Of a DNA stretch of 64,000 bases, positions 34,181 to 42,339 are shown one piece after another. A program made the position numbers and the translations under genes. Positions within the stretch are counted from its first letter, which is position 1. Each line of letters begins with the position of its first letter. The notes under the pieces are model-generated. The model worked only from the letters and a program-made list of their open reading frames with translations, was not told the origin of the DNA and made no database searches. Source of the DNA: Butyrivibrio sp. (GTDB lineage: Bacteria; Bacillota; Clostridia; Lachnospirales; Lachnospiraceae); the NCBI RefSeq assembly GCF_017433805.1, contig NZ_JAFRGN010000013.1:248001-312000 (forward strand), written 5' to 3'.

Positions 34181-34720
34181 TTACTGATACAGAACACTTG
34201 AGAATGTTACGTCATAAATAAAGTTAGAGTTATAAAGCTCCTGAACTTCTTCTAGGATTTTTTCTCTAGCAGGCTCATCATTTGCCTGAAGTTCATCAAG
34301 TGTATATGAAGAAAGAGTATTGGTAATCTTACCCTTTATGAGTTCCTTCATACCTGCAAGAGATTCGGATGTACCAAGTGTTGCATAATCAGCACTTGCT
34401 GTATTCATGGAAAATACTACTTCAACCAACATGTAATGCGCTTTTCCATCAGGACCTGGCTTAAGGTTGATAGTAAGCTGATCATCTCCTGTAAATCCAA
34501 AGGTTGCTATATTAGTAACACCTACATTTCCTGATGCAGAACCGGAAAATCCACCAGTATTGCCTCCGTTTGCCTCCAGCTCAAGAGCTGCAGCGATATC
34601 AGATATCAGCTTGGCTGTCTGAGAATTAGTTGTCATAACACTCAGCATCATAAAGCTCGTCATGCCGATATTAACAACCAAAAGCGCAAGAATGATGATT
34701 GATAGCAAATTCTTTTTCAT
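34181..34720 (-). CDS. fliL: Flagellar basal body-associated protein FliL
   Basis: 179 residues: an N-terminal membrane helix (about 5-27), a Gly/Ser linker and a periplasmic (external) domain with the FliL pattern MLVEVVFSMN ... LIKGKITNTLSSYTLDELQ. It surrounds stator units and increases torque. It lies between motB and fliM as in many Firmicutes. Confidence 0.9.
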   Translation of the reverse strand: MKKNLLSIIILALLVVNIGMTSFMMLSVMTTNSQTAKLISDIAAALELEANGGNTGGFSGSASGNVGVTNIATFGFTGDDQLTINLKPGPDGKAHYMLVEVVFSMNTASADYATLGTSESLAGMKELIKGKITNTLSSYTLDELQANDEPAREKILEEVQELYNSNFIYDVTFSSVLYQ

Positions 34721-34742
34721 TTGTTTTTGTCCCCTTCACATT

Positions 34743-35576
34743 TTAATAAGATGCACTAAGTGGATTGTAAATCTTGATCTCTACACGTCTGTTTCTGGCT
34801 CTGCCCTCGTCAGTAGAGTTGTCCGCTATCGGATCATATTCACCTCTACCTGTGTGGATCAGGTTAGCAGGATCAAGAGTTGTGTTCTCAACAAGATAAT
34901 TGAAAACTGCAAGAGCTCTTCCTGAGCTAAGTTCATCATTATTACTGTACTTGCCACCAGATGACATAGGAACGTTGTCTGTATGTCCTTCTATGTCTAC
35001 TGTACCTCCGGCATAGGTTTCAAGAATCTGACCAACCTTATCAATAACCGGTATTGCATCTTCCTTTATCTCAACCTTACCTGAGTCAAAAAGAATTGAA
35101 CCCTGAATCGTAAGCTGTACAAACTGGCTTGTGTAATTAAGAGTAACTTCTTTATTGATATCACCCTCATCCAGCTCAGCCTGTATCTTTTCCGCAAGCT
35201 CCTTTGACGCTTCAAGCTGTTCTTCCTCTGCAGCTTCCATAAGCTCTTTTTGCTCCATTTCACCAACTGCATCTGTCTCAGCATCTGAATCCTCGCCGCT
35301 CTGGGCAAGTCCCATTGATGTAATGTAGGAAGACAGCTCAGTTAACTGGGAAACACCATCACCTATAAGGGCTCCCTTACCAATCGCCATCTCACCACCT
35401 GAGAAGATACTAAATGCGGAACTGAAGGAAGCAGCTACTTCCTCGAACTTGGCCGCATCCATACTAGCCATAGAGAACAGCAAAACGAAGAAACAAAGGA
35501 GCAGATTCATCAGATCTCCGAATGTACCCTGCCACGCCGGCAAGCCAGGTTTTATTTCTTCTGGTTTCTTTGCCAT
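34743..35576 (-). CDS. motB: Flagellar motor stator protein MotB
   Basis: 277 residues. A single membrane helix carries the ion-binding Asp in TFGDLMNLLLCFFVLLFS near residue 21. The C-terminal OmpA-like peptidoglycan-binding domain shows VDIEGHTDNVPMS and GRGEYDPIADN. An unusually acidic helical linker (about 80-150) separates them. The ATG overlaps the motA stop by one base. It anchors the MotA channel to the wall; whether H+ or Na+ drives it cannot be decided here. Confidence 0.95.
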   Translation of the reverse strand: MAKKPEEIKPGLPAWQGTFGDLMNLLLCFFVLLFSMASMDAAKFEEVAASFSSAFSIFSGGEMAIGKGALIGDGVSQLTELSSYITSMGLAQSGEDSDAETDAVGEMEQKELMEAAEEEQLEASKELAEKIQAELDEGDINKEVTLNYTSQFVQLTIQGSILFDSGKVEIKEDAIPVIDKVGQILETYAGGTVDIEGHTDNVPMSSGGKYSNNDELSSGRALAVFNYLVENTTLDPANLIHTGRGEYDPIADNSTDEGRARNRRVEIKIYNPLSASY

Positions 35577-36379
35577 TATTCTCCGCCTCCATCGCCAGAA
35601 CCATTCTCGGCTTCATATGCTGCTCTATCAGCAGGTGACAGGAAGGATTTAAGTTTCTCTTCTGTTACTCGAGGGTTTTCACCAGCCTGTATAGAAAGGA
35701 GACCCTCTATAACAATACTCTTAGCCATGTACTCTGCATTGTCTCTGGCTTTAAGTTTATTTTCTGCGGGATAACAGAACCAGTTAGCAAGAACTGATCC
35801 ATAGAATGTAGTAATGAGGGCAACCGCCATGGACGGTCCGATAGATGAAGGATCTGACATGTTCTGAAGCATCAGAACCAGTCCAAGAAGGGTACCGATC
35901 ATTCCCCAGGAAGGACCCATACCTGCAAGGTCGCCAAAGAAAGAATAATTAGATTTATGTCGCTCTGACATCGCATCGATCTCTGCTTCCAGAATGCTCT
36001 TAACAAGTTCTGGCTCAGTACCGTCTACGATAAGGCCAACGCCCTTTTTCATGAAAGTATCTTCAAGGTTACCAGCTGCTTCTTCCAGCGCAAGAAGACC
36101 TTCCTTACGAGCTGTGTTGGAAAGATCGATGATCTGTTTGATAGTACCTTTTGTATCATCAGCAGGCATCTTATAAATTAAAGTATAAGACTTAAGACCG
36201 TTTATAAAGCTCGGCATACTTCTGGAAGCCAAAACCGCCATAAGCGCTCCACCGAATGTGATCATCGCAGAAGGAGCATCCAGGAAGTACTGAACACCGG
36301 TAATACCAGCTGAGAATACGATACTGAGGATCATGAATACGAAACATAATCCGACACCAAGCAATGACGCAATATCCAC
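35576..36379 (-). CDS. motA: Flagellar motor stator protein MotA
   Basis: 267 residues, four membrane helices. Family signature DGTEPELVKSILEAEIDAM near residue 118 and GMGPSWGMIGTLLGLVLML near residue 168, with the proline of the ion path. It lies upstream of motB, with which it forms the stator. The region before it contains flbD and a small palindrome. Confidence 0.95.
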   Translation of the reverse strand: MDIASLLGVGLCFVFMILSIVFSAGITGVQYFLDAPSAMITFGGALMAVLASRSMPSFINGLKSYTLIYKMPADDTKGTIKQIIDLSNTARKEGLLALEEAAGNLEDTFMKKGVGLIVDGTEPELVKSILEAEIDAMSERHKSNYSFFGDLAGMGPSWGMIGTLLGLVLMLQNMSDPSSIGPSMAVALITTFYGSVLANWFCYPAENKLKARDNAEYMAKSIVIEGLLSIQAGENPRVTEEKLKSFLSPADRAAYEAENGSGDGGGE

Positions 36380-36467
36380 AACATATACCCCTTTCGTACT
36401 TTTATAGTAAAACTACGATCATAAGAAAACCGCTAAACACTCTATATATGCCAACTCTCCAGCAAGG

Positions 36468-36644
36468 TCATCCTTCCTGGAGCATATCGTAGATCTCTTC
36501 CAGGCTCTCCTTTACCAGGAGTTTCTTCCCCCCGCCTAGAATGATCACCGTATCTGGGTTGGCTTCTACAAGTTGGATATTCTGAACATTAACCAAAATC
36601 TTCCTCGTATCCAATTTGGTAAGCATGAGAACACTCTTTTGCAT
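36468..36644 (-). CDS. flbD: FlbD family flagellar protein
   Basis: 58-residue protein, not listed as an open frame because of its size. It reads MQKSVLMLTKLDTRK, then ILVNVQNIQLVEANPDTVII and GGGKKLLVKESLEEIYDML. The pattern of a residue near E-A-x-PDTVI and the GGKK-x-x-VKES run is that of the short FlbD proteins found beside flgE and motA in Clostridia. Start may be ATG 36644 (GGAG 12 bases upstream) or ATG 36626. It precedes motA by 88 bases and is separated from flgE by the esterase insertion. Confidence 0.8.
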   Translation of the reverse strand: MQKSVLMLTKLDTRKILVNVQNIQLVEANPDTVIILGGGKKLLVKESLEEIYDMLQEG

Positions 36645-36750
36645 ATTGAAATTTCACTCCCCTAAAAAGTTTCAATATTTAGTGAAATTTTATTTCTGTA
36701 TGTATTAATTTTACCACTTTTCGTACACTAAATCTCTAGTATTTGTTCAC

Positions 36751-36780
36751 ATTTTAGTCATATTTGGAGCATAATTTCAA
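36751..36780 (-). promoter_or_regulatory. Candidate promoter for flbD-motA-motB
   Basis: TTGAAA (36775-36780), 18 bases, TAAAAT (36751-36756). It would restart motility-gene transcription after the esterase insertion and the hairpin behind flgE. AT-rich surroundings make chance matches likely. Confidence 0.4.
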
Positions 36781-37089
36781 TTGTGATAACTTGGATTGAA
36801 ACTATATTACACAATTCTTATATTTTTCATCAAAATAGTGATTTTTATTACATATACTACTACATATTGTGGTATTTATTTTCATTTTACCACTTTTAAA
36901 TGCAGTGTACACTACTTTTTTCAAAATCATTTTGTTGGAGATATCGATTATATCTATTTTATTTCGATAATATGGCATCTACATATTGATTTTATAGGCG
37001 TTTCATTATCTGTATTTCGCGCATTCCGCCACTGCTCTGGAAATTTGACGTTTTATCGATAATAAAAACTGGAATTAGTGCCTATTATC

Positions 37090-37137
37090 TTCTTTTACAT
37101 ATTCTTTTACATATTCTTTTACATATTCTTTTACATC
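37090..37137. repeat. 12-bp tandem repeat, about four copies
   Basis: ATTCTTTTACAT is repeated head to tail (the first copy starts TCTTCTTTTACAT). Variable copy number by slippage is plausible. The repeat lies about 280 bases upstream of the esterase promoter and has no coding potential. Confidence 0.8.
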
Positions 37138-37169
37138 TTCTTTTTTCATCTATTTCTAATCATATAGTC

Positions 37170-37343
37170 ATAATAGATGCAAATTTCTAGGCTAGATAAA
37201 CAGTGAGTGCATCAATAATGCAAGAATATTTATTTTTGATGCGATATAAATGCATTCCAAGCAATAACTTGCATCTAAAAACCAAAAAATCCATATATAG
37301 ATGCACATAGCAAATGAAGACCTAAAAAATTTGCATCTATTAT
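37170..37343. repeat. 174-bp element with 17-bp terminal inverted repeats and GATGC sites
   Basis: ATAATAGATGCAAATTT (37170-37186) is exactly complementary to 37327-37343. Inside are two further inverted pairs, GCATCAA/TTGATGC (37209-37242) and TGCATCTA/TAGATGCA (37270-37305). GATGC or its complement occurs at 37176, 37209, 37238, 37271, 37300, 37333 and, outside, 37362. It may be a cluster of operators for the adjacent esterase, a MITE-like insertion, or both. Confidence 0.6.
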
Positions 37344-37408
37344 GTGAATATAAGCAAAATTGATGCTTTGCATTAAAAGCAATGAGTCAATAATTCATCG
37401 CAATATTT

Positions 37409-37440
37409 TTGAAGAAAAGCAAGTATCTAAAATATATAAT
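37409..37440 (+). promoter_or_regulatory. Candidate promoter of the esterase
   Basis: TTGAAG (37409-37414) is followed at 18 bases by TATATA or at 20 by TATAAT (ending 37440). The start codon is 44 bases further on. The GATGC sites lie just upstream. Confidence 0.5.
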
Positions 37441-37483
37441 TTTTCATATAGATATCATCTACTTCAAAAGGAGACACACAAAC

Positions 37484-38335
37484 ATGAATTATGTATTTGA
37501 AATGCCACAGAATATGTTGGCTGATTGCGCTAATAAAGGCACTGTAGAGCTCTTTGAATATACATCAGAGACTTACGACGATGAACACAGACAGCTAAGC
37601 AAGAAGGCTTTTGTTTATCTCCCATACGGATATGACAAATCACAGAAATATAATGTCCTCTATCTTCTACATGGTGGTGGCTTCATGCAGGAATGGTGGC
37701 TTGATATGTTCCCAGATACAGTAACTATTCTGGATAACATGATCGCTCAGGGCATTTGCAAGCCATGTATTATCGTTACTCCTACCTTCTATCACGATGA
37801 GGAAAACAAGAACACACACGATGAGGAAATCTGTGAGAACTTCAGATTCGAACTTAGAAAAGACCTTATTCCAGCTATAGAGAGTCACTATAGCACATAT
37901 GCTGGTGGCGATGTTTCAGAAGAAAACCTTATTAAAACAAGAAATCACAGAGCCTTTGCCGGCTTATCTCTTGGTTCTATGACAACCTATAGAGCTGCTT
38001 TCTATAACAACTTTGATCTGTTCTCCTACTACGGACCATTCTCAGGTTGCTGCGGACCATTCGGCAATCACGACCTCGAGGTTGAGAGAATCTGCAAGAC
38101 TCTTTCAGAAGGCCACGAGAAAGGCTTTGAGCTTGACTATATGTTCTGTGCTAATGGTGATAAAGACATCGCATTTGAGGAGCACAAAGATATCATGGAA
38201 AGAGCTGTCAAGCAGTCTCCTTTCCTTAAACAGGATGAGAACTACGACTTCTTTATCATTCCAGGCGGCGTTCACGATATGAAGGCATGGCAGCTTCATC
38301 TGTATCATGCTCTTCAGGTATTCTTTACAAAATAA
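37484..38335 (+). CDS. Alpha/beta-hydrolase esterase (CE1/feruloyl or acetylxylan esterase-like)
   Basis: 283 residues, cytoplasmic by lack of signal peptide. Oxyanion-hole motif LYLLHGGG near residue 66, nucleophile Ser in FAGLSLGSMTTY near residue 165 (G-x-S-x-G), and catalytic His in PGGVHDMKAWQ near residue 265 define an esterase-D/CE1 type hydrolase, which in rumen Lachnospiraceae removes feruloyl or acetyl groups from xylan oligomers. The ATG at 37484 follows AAAGGAG; the longer frame from 37409 has no ribosome site. It is the only plus-strand gene here, set antisense inside the flagellar operon, with its own promoter and a terminator. Substrate is inferred only. Confidence 0.8.
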   Translation: MNYVFEMPQNMLADCANKGTVELFEYTSETYDDEHRQLSKKAFVYLPYGYDKSQKYNVLYLLHGGGFMQEWWLDMFPDTVTILDNMIAQGICKPCIIVTPTFYHDEENKNTHDEEICENFRFELRKDLIPAIESHYSTYAGGDVSEENLIKTRNHRAFAGLSLGSMTTYRAAFYNNFDLFSYYGPFSGCCGPFGNHDLEVERICKTLSEGHEKGFELDYMFCANGDKDIAFEEHKDIMERAVKQSPFLKQDENYDFFIIPGGVHDMKAWQLHLYHALQVFFTK

Positions 38336-38355
38336 TATATTTGCAGACATAAATA

Positions 38356-38387
38356 CAGCCCTGTATCCGACCGAAGATACAGGGCTG
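38356..38387. terminator. Hairpin between convergent esterase and flgE
   Basis: CAGCCCTGTATC (38356-38367) and GATACAGGGCTG (38376-38387) form a perfect 12-bp GC-rich stem, 8-base loop. It is followed by T-containing sequence in both directions, so it could end the esterase transcript (+) and flgE (-). If active on the minus strand, flbD-motAB would need another promoter. Confidence 0.75.
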
Positions 38388-38421
38388 CCTCTTTGCCTAT
38401 GATTATCAAAAGAACTACTTA

Positions 38422-41400
38422 TTATCTCTTAAGGTTTGTAAGTTCCTCAAGAAGTGTATCTGATACTGTGATGATACGGCTGTTAGCCTGGAATCCACGC
38501 TGTGTTGTGATCATCTCTGTGAACTGTGACGAAAGGTCTACGTTAGACATTTCAAGTACGCCAGTGTTCATGTAACCACCATCTGTTGTGATATCCTGAA
38601 CTGTAGCTTCACCAGAGTTAAGAGTTGATGCATAGAGGTTATCACCCTCTTTGGAAAGACCTGATGCATTAGCGAACTCAGCAGATGCGATCTGTCCGAG
38701 AAGCTTAGTCTGTCCATTTGAATATGTTGCGTAGATCTGTCCGTCTGTGCTGACTGATACGCCGTTCATCTCACCGACTGCACGTCCTGTGTTAAGGCTC
38801 TTCTTATCACCCTTAACTGCCTTGATTGTTGATGATCCGTTTGTATTGTAGTTAGTCAGTGTTGAGAAATCGAAATTGATATCTCCGAAGTTATGCTGAT
38901 CACTTTCTTCCTGGTAACCAAATGCTTCAAGTCCTGGAATCTTCTGGTTGAAATTCATTGTTACAAGACCTGTTGATGTTCCATCAGCCTTATCAAGTGC
39001 ACCATTAGCAGCTTTAAATGAAAGCTGGATACTATGATCACCAATTGTCAGCTTGATTGAACCATCATTTGTAATCTTATATTGACCATCTGTACCAAAG
39101 GCATCTGCCATCTCATCAGTAATTCCATAAATCTTATAAAGAAGATCCTGTGTGTTTCCTGTAGCAGTTCTAAGAAGTGAGGAAATATCTCCATCACTTG
39201 GAACGTCTTTATATACACTAGTTGAAGTAATATTTATTGAACCATTACCATTATCAACGATTGTATATTCGCTTCCTGAAGGCTGCTTGATAATTCTTTC
39301 CTCAGTATGAGCTATTGATACCTCACCAGTAGACTGATCAAAAGATATAATGTACTGCTGTCCAGCTGTCATGTTGCCCATGAAGTCCTGAACACCCTTG
39401 TTTGAACTAAACACATCAAGTAGAAGACTTTCATAAGTGTCCGTAAGTGTTGTATCCGTAAACGTTCCTGTAAGTCCACTTCCAAGAGAATAAGCTTTCT
39501 TGTAAACGTTAGTGTCTATGCCCTCATCATATGCCTTATAGATGTATTTAGCATTTGAAGGACTCTGCTTTGTATAATCTGTATTAAGAGTGCCCTTATC
39601 CGCTGTCATAATTGTGTACTGACCAATTTCAGTTGATGGTCCAAGGGCTTTTACAGGATAAGTTAATATCATTCCTTCGCTACCGGTAAGTGCAGAGAAG
39701 TTAAATGTCTCCTTATTAGTTCCAGAAGTATAACTTGAATCATAATACGCACTAGTATTATCACTGAGAGCTGTTATTCTATCTGTAACTAAAGATTTAA
39801 TCTTAGTTATTGCATTTTTTGCTCCAGTCTCCATCTGCATCAATTTAATTGCAGCTTGTGAAGAATCTGATTCTCCAGTTATACTCGGATCAGTATCAAC
39901 AAAAGAATCAATATAAGTATCCATAGATGTAAGATCAGCAACCTTCAATTTGGTTGTATCTATCTTTTTTGTATCATCTGTCTGAGCTGCATTATAAGCA
40001 GTAATAAAACTGTTAAGATATGAAATACCTAGATCTGAAACATAATTAGATGCAGTAGTATCTGTCTTATTTATCTGTATCGATCCCTTATCTGTTGATG
40101 TTGTATCTTCCAATTTAGCACCAAACAACGTAAGTTTTTTGCTTGTAGCGTTATATTTATATGTCAAATTGGCAGGATCATATCCTTTGGAAGCTATATC
40201 AGCAAGCAGTGTCTTAGTAGAATCAGATGTGTTAACAAAATACTGATTCTCGCTTTTTGTTACAAGAGTTGATGTCGCATAAGTTGTCTCTGAATTAGCT
40301 GTTGCAAGATCCACCTTTCTCTGAAGTATCATACTCTCAGGATCAGTTGTTGAGTCATATGAATAGGTGTAAAGATCTTTATCAGTATCAAAATTAAAAC
40401 TGGATGATGCTGAAGGAATACCAAATACAGTTTTAAGATAATCCTTAGTAAGCTTGGATACGTCACCGCTACTTGGAGAAGGAACCAGATATGCTTCCTT
40501 GGTTGTACCATTTACAAAATAGTAACTGTTTGTTGTATTTGTAATGAATTTAAATTTTGCTGTAGCATATGAACCATCAATGCTGTTTTCTTCATCAGGA
40601 ATATCATTCTTACTGTATTTGATTGTAATCTTTCCGTAGTCCTCTGAATCCTTGGCTGACGTTGTGTCGATGAGATATGTAGCGCTAGAACCGTATGTCT
40701 TTTCTTCGTCCTCTGTTACGCCATATACCGCATTGAGGAGTCCCTTATACTTCTTGGAGCTTGTGCTCATAAGATCCCCAAGTGTATTCTTGCCATCTGC
40801 GCTGTTAGGGACGTCACCATACTTAACATCTCCGCCAGGAGCATTGATTGAAAATACTGTTCCTGTTGCATCAGTCTGGAATGTGTATCCATCTTTTGCA
40901 GGGAATGCTGTTGTATTTGCATCACTATCAACATTACCAAGTGTAATGTGGCTCAAAAGATCCTGACCAATAGAGTTTCCTGAAGAATCGATGATGTCAG
41001 TAAGTGTAAGTGCAAAAAGGTGGTCAGTTTCGGTATCCTTAAGTACGAATTTTCCTGTATATAAGTATCCCTTATTATCATAGAACTCCATGGTAATTGT
41101 TTTACCATCGTCTGAAAGGATATTTGTGTCGTTATCGTCGATATTTCCGCTGAAAAGACCAGCTGTTGTAGATGCTGGTGAATATGTGTTGTTGTCTGCG
41201 CTCATGATCTGAAGAGCTGAAAGGCCGGCGTTCTTATTGATTGTGATTTCATCAGTATCCTTATCTTCCTGAGCAACCCAGCCCTGTACAAAATAACCGT
41301 TTGACTGCATTGCAAGGTTACCAGCACCATCTACGTAGAAGGAACCATCTCTTGTGTAAAGGTTCTCATTACCGTTATTAACGATAAAGAACGCTTCACC

Positions 41401-41694
41401 AGTGATCATGATATCGAATGGGTTGTTTGTTGTCTGAGTTGCGCCCTGAGAAGTAATAGCTGTGTTGATGGCGCCTGACTTAGCACCAAGACCGATCTGA
41501 CGAGCATTTACACCACCCTTAGTCTCTGTGGCGCCAGATGCTGTCTGAGTTGTCTGGTACATAAGGTCTGAAAATGTAATAGACTGTGATTTGAAAGATG
41601 TTGTGTTAACGTTGGCAATATTGTTACCGATAACGTCCATCTTGGTCTGGTGGGTCTTAAGACCTGCTACACCAGAATATAATGATCTCATCAT
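38422..41694 (-). CDS. flgE: Flagellar hook protein FlgE, unusually large
   Basis: 1,090 residues, against roughly 260-500 for most FlgE. The N-terminal D0/D1 part (1-185: LYSGVAGLKTHQTKMDVIGN, NNIANVNTTSFKSQ) and C-terminal part (965-1090: LNTGRAVGEMNGVSVS, TQRGFQANSRIITVSDTLL) are normal. The central 780 residues are Ser/Thr/Asp-rich and contain no Cys, as is usual for exported hook proteins. Four imperfect modules of a YG-I/V-T pattern near 315-342, 418-445, 755-785 and 850-875 suggest internal duplication. The start may be ATG 41694 or the next codon. GGAGG lies about ten bases upstream. Confidence 0.93.
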   Translation of the reverse strand: MMRSLYSGVAGLKTHQTKMDVIGNNIANVNTTSFKSQSITFSDLMYQTTQTASGATETKGGVNARQIGLGAKSGAINTAITSQGATQTTNNPFDIMITGEAFFIVNNGNENLYTRDGSFYVDGAGNLAMQSNGYFVQGWVAQEDKDTDEITINKNAGLSALQIMSADNNTYSPASTTAGLFSGNIDDNDTNILSDDGKTITMEFYDNKGYLYTGKFVLKDTETDHLFALTLTDIIDSSGNSIGQDLLSHITLGNVDSDANTTAFPAKDGYTFQTDATGTVFSINAPGGDVKYGDVPNSADGKNTLGDLMSTSSKKYKGLLNAVYGVTEDEEKTYGSSATYLIDTTSAKDSEDYGKITIKYSKNDIPDEENSIDGSYATAKFKFITNTTNSYYFVNGTTKEAYLVPSPSSGDVSKLTKDYLKTVFGIPSASSSFNFDTDKDLYTYSYDSTTDPESMILQRKVDLATANSETTYATSTLVTKSENQYFVNTSDSTKTLLADIASKGYDPANLTYKYNATSKKLTLFGAKLEDTTSTDKGSIQINKTDTTASNYVSDLGISYLNSFITAYNAAQTDDTKKIDTTKLKVADLTSMDTYIDSFVDTDPSITGESDSSQAAIKLMQMETGAKNAITKIKSLVTDRITALSDNTSAYYDSSYTSGTNKETFNFSALTGSEGMILTYPVKALGPSTEIGQYTIMTADKGTLNTDYTKQSPSNAKYIYKAYDEGIDTNVYKKAYSLGSGLTGTFTDTTLTDTYESLLLDVFSSNKGVQDFMGNMTAGQQYIISFDQSTGEVSIAHTEERIIKQPSGSEYTIVDNGNGSINITSTSVYKDVPSDGDISSLLRTATGNTQDLLYKIYGITDEMADAFGTDGQYKITNDGSIKLTIGDHSIQLSFKAANGALDKADGTSTGLVTMNFNQKIPGLEAFGYQEESDQHNFGDINFDFSTLTNYNTNGSSTIKAVKGDKKSLNTGRAVGEMNGVSVSTDGQIYATYSNGQTKLLGQIASAEFANASGLSKEGDNLYASTLNSGEATVQDITTDGGYMNTGVLEMSNVDLSSQFTEMITTQRGFQANSRIITVSDTLLEELTNLKR

Positions 41695-41854
41695 AAGGCA
41701 AAGTCCTCCAAAATTTTAAATCAAGTTACAGTAAAACAAGAGTCCTATAGAAAGAGCTCTGATCCACATATAGCTTTAATTTTGGACGGATGCGTGATAT
41801 TGCGGATAATCCCTTCTGTCGGTCGGGGATTAAAGATTTCCTTGAGAGGTCCAA
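41695..41854 (-). other. 160-base gap between the TIGR02530 gene and flgE
   Basis: The minus strand has TAATCCC paired with GGGATTA (about 41805-41835, 12-base loop) with no T-tract, and a small AGAGCTCT palindrome near 41756. No sigma-28 or riboswitch consensus was recognised. It would be a long leader of flgE and may be structured. Confidence 0.4.
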
Positions 41855-42277
41855 TCATGCAATCACTGCACCGTCGATATTAGTAAATACATTATTTTTT
41901 GTTTCGGTCTGATCCATTGCAGTTACAACTGTGTTGTTAGGAACATTGACGATAAAAGCAAGCTGATCAACTAAAATGAGAGAATCTTTTATACCTTTTT
42001 CAGACGCCTCTTTTGCACCTTGATTTAATCTAAGCATCTGATCCTGTGTCAGCTCTATGCTTCTGTCATGTAGCCTGTTTGCAGCATGTTTAGAGAATTT
42101 CAGATCATCTCTTGCTACATAATTATTATCGGCTTGTTCCTGGATTTTATTTAGTACCTGAGCAAAAGAACCTTCGCCCTGAGGCAGAGGTTTCGCATTG
42201 CCAGTTTTTGGTACCTTGTTTAAGTACTGATCCTGGACCTGACCTATTGAAGAAAATCTAAGTTCATCAATTGTCAT
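41855..42277 (-). CDS. TIGR02530 family flagellar operon protein
   Basis: 140 residues, hydrophilic. The conserved core DLKFSKHAANRLHDRSIELT, followed by QDQMLRLNQGAKEASEKGIKD and LVDQLAFIVNVPNNTVVTAM, identifies the conserved hypothetical family encoded between flgD and flgE in Firmicutes. Its role is unknown; a scaffold or hook-assembly function is suggested by its position only. It lies 62 bases after flgD. Confidence 0.85.
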   Translation of the reverse strand: MTIDELRFSSIGQVQDQYLNKVPKTGNAKPLPQGEGSFAQVLNKIQEQADNNYVARDDLKFSKHAANRLHDRSIELTQDQMLRLNQGAKEASEKGIKDSLILVDQLAFIVNVPNNTVVTAMDQTETKNNVFTNIDGAVIA

Positions 42278-42339
42278 ATTTTTGTCTCCGGATTATAAAA
42301 TCATCAAAACTTTTCTATCAGTATCTTTTTTCCAATTTG

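Larger units (their letters stand above)
36645..37483. other. AT-rich 839-base gap with repeats between flbD and the esterase
   Basis: No convincing gene is seen. It holds a weak minus-strand promoter toward flbD, a 12-bp tandem repeat (37090-37137), a 174-bp element with 17-bp terminal inverted repeats (37170-37343), seven GATGC/GCATC sites and a plus-strand promoter for the esterase. An 88-codon frame here is AT-driven and lacks a ribosome site. Confidence 0.6.

Noticed and set aside
36796-37062. 88-codon plus-strand frame rich in Phe, Ile and Tyr
   Set aside because: It begins with TTG without a ribosome site in AT-rich sequence; composition alone explains the hydrophobic translation.
37090-37137. 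CRISPR-like array
   Set aside because: The repeats are 12 bp, adjacent without spacers, and no cas genes are present.
37170-37343. Insertion sequence
   Set aside because: Inverted repeats are present, but there is no transposase frame; at most a MITE-like remnant.
41695-41854. Cyclic-di-GMP riboswitch before flgE
   Set aside because: The conserved GEMM core sequences are not found; only unrelated short stems.
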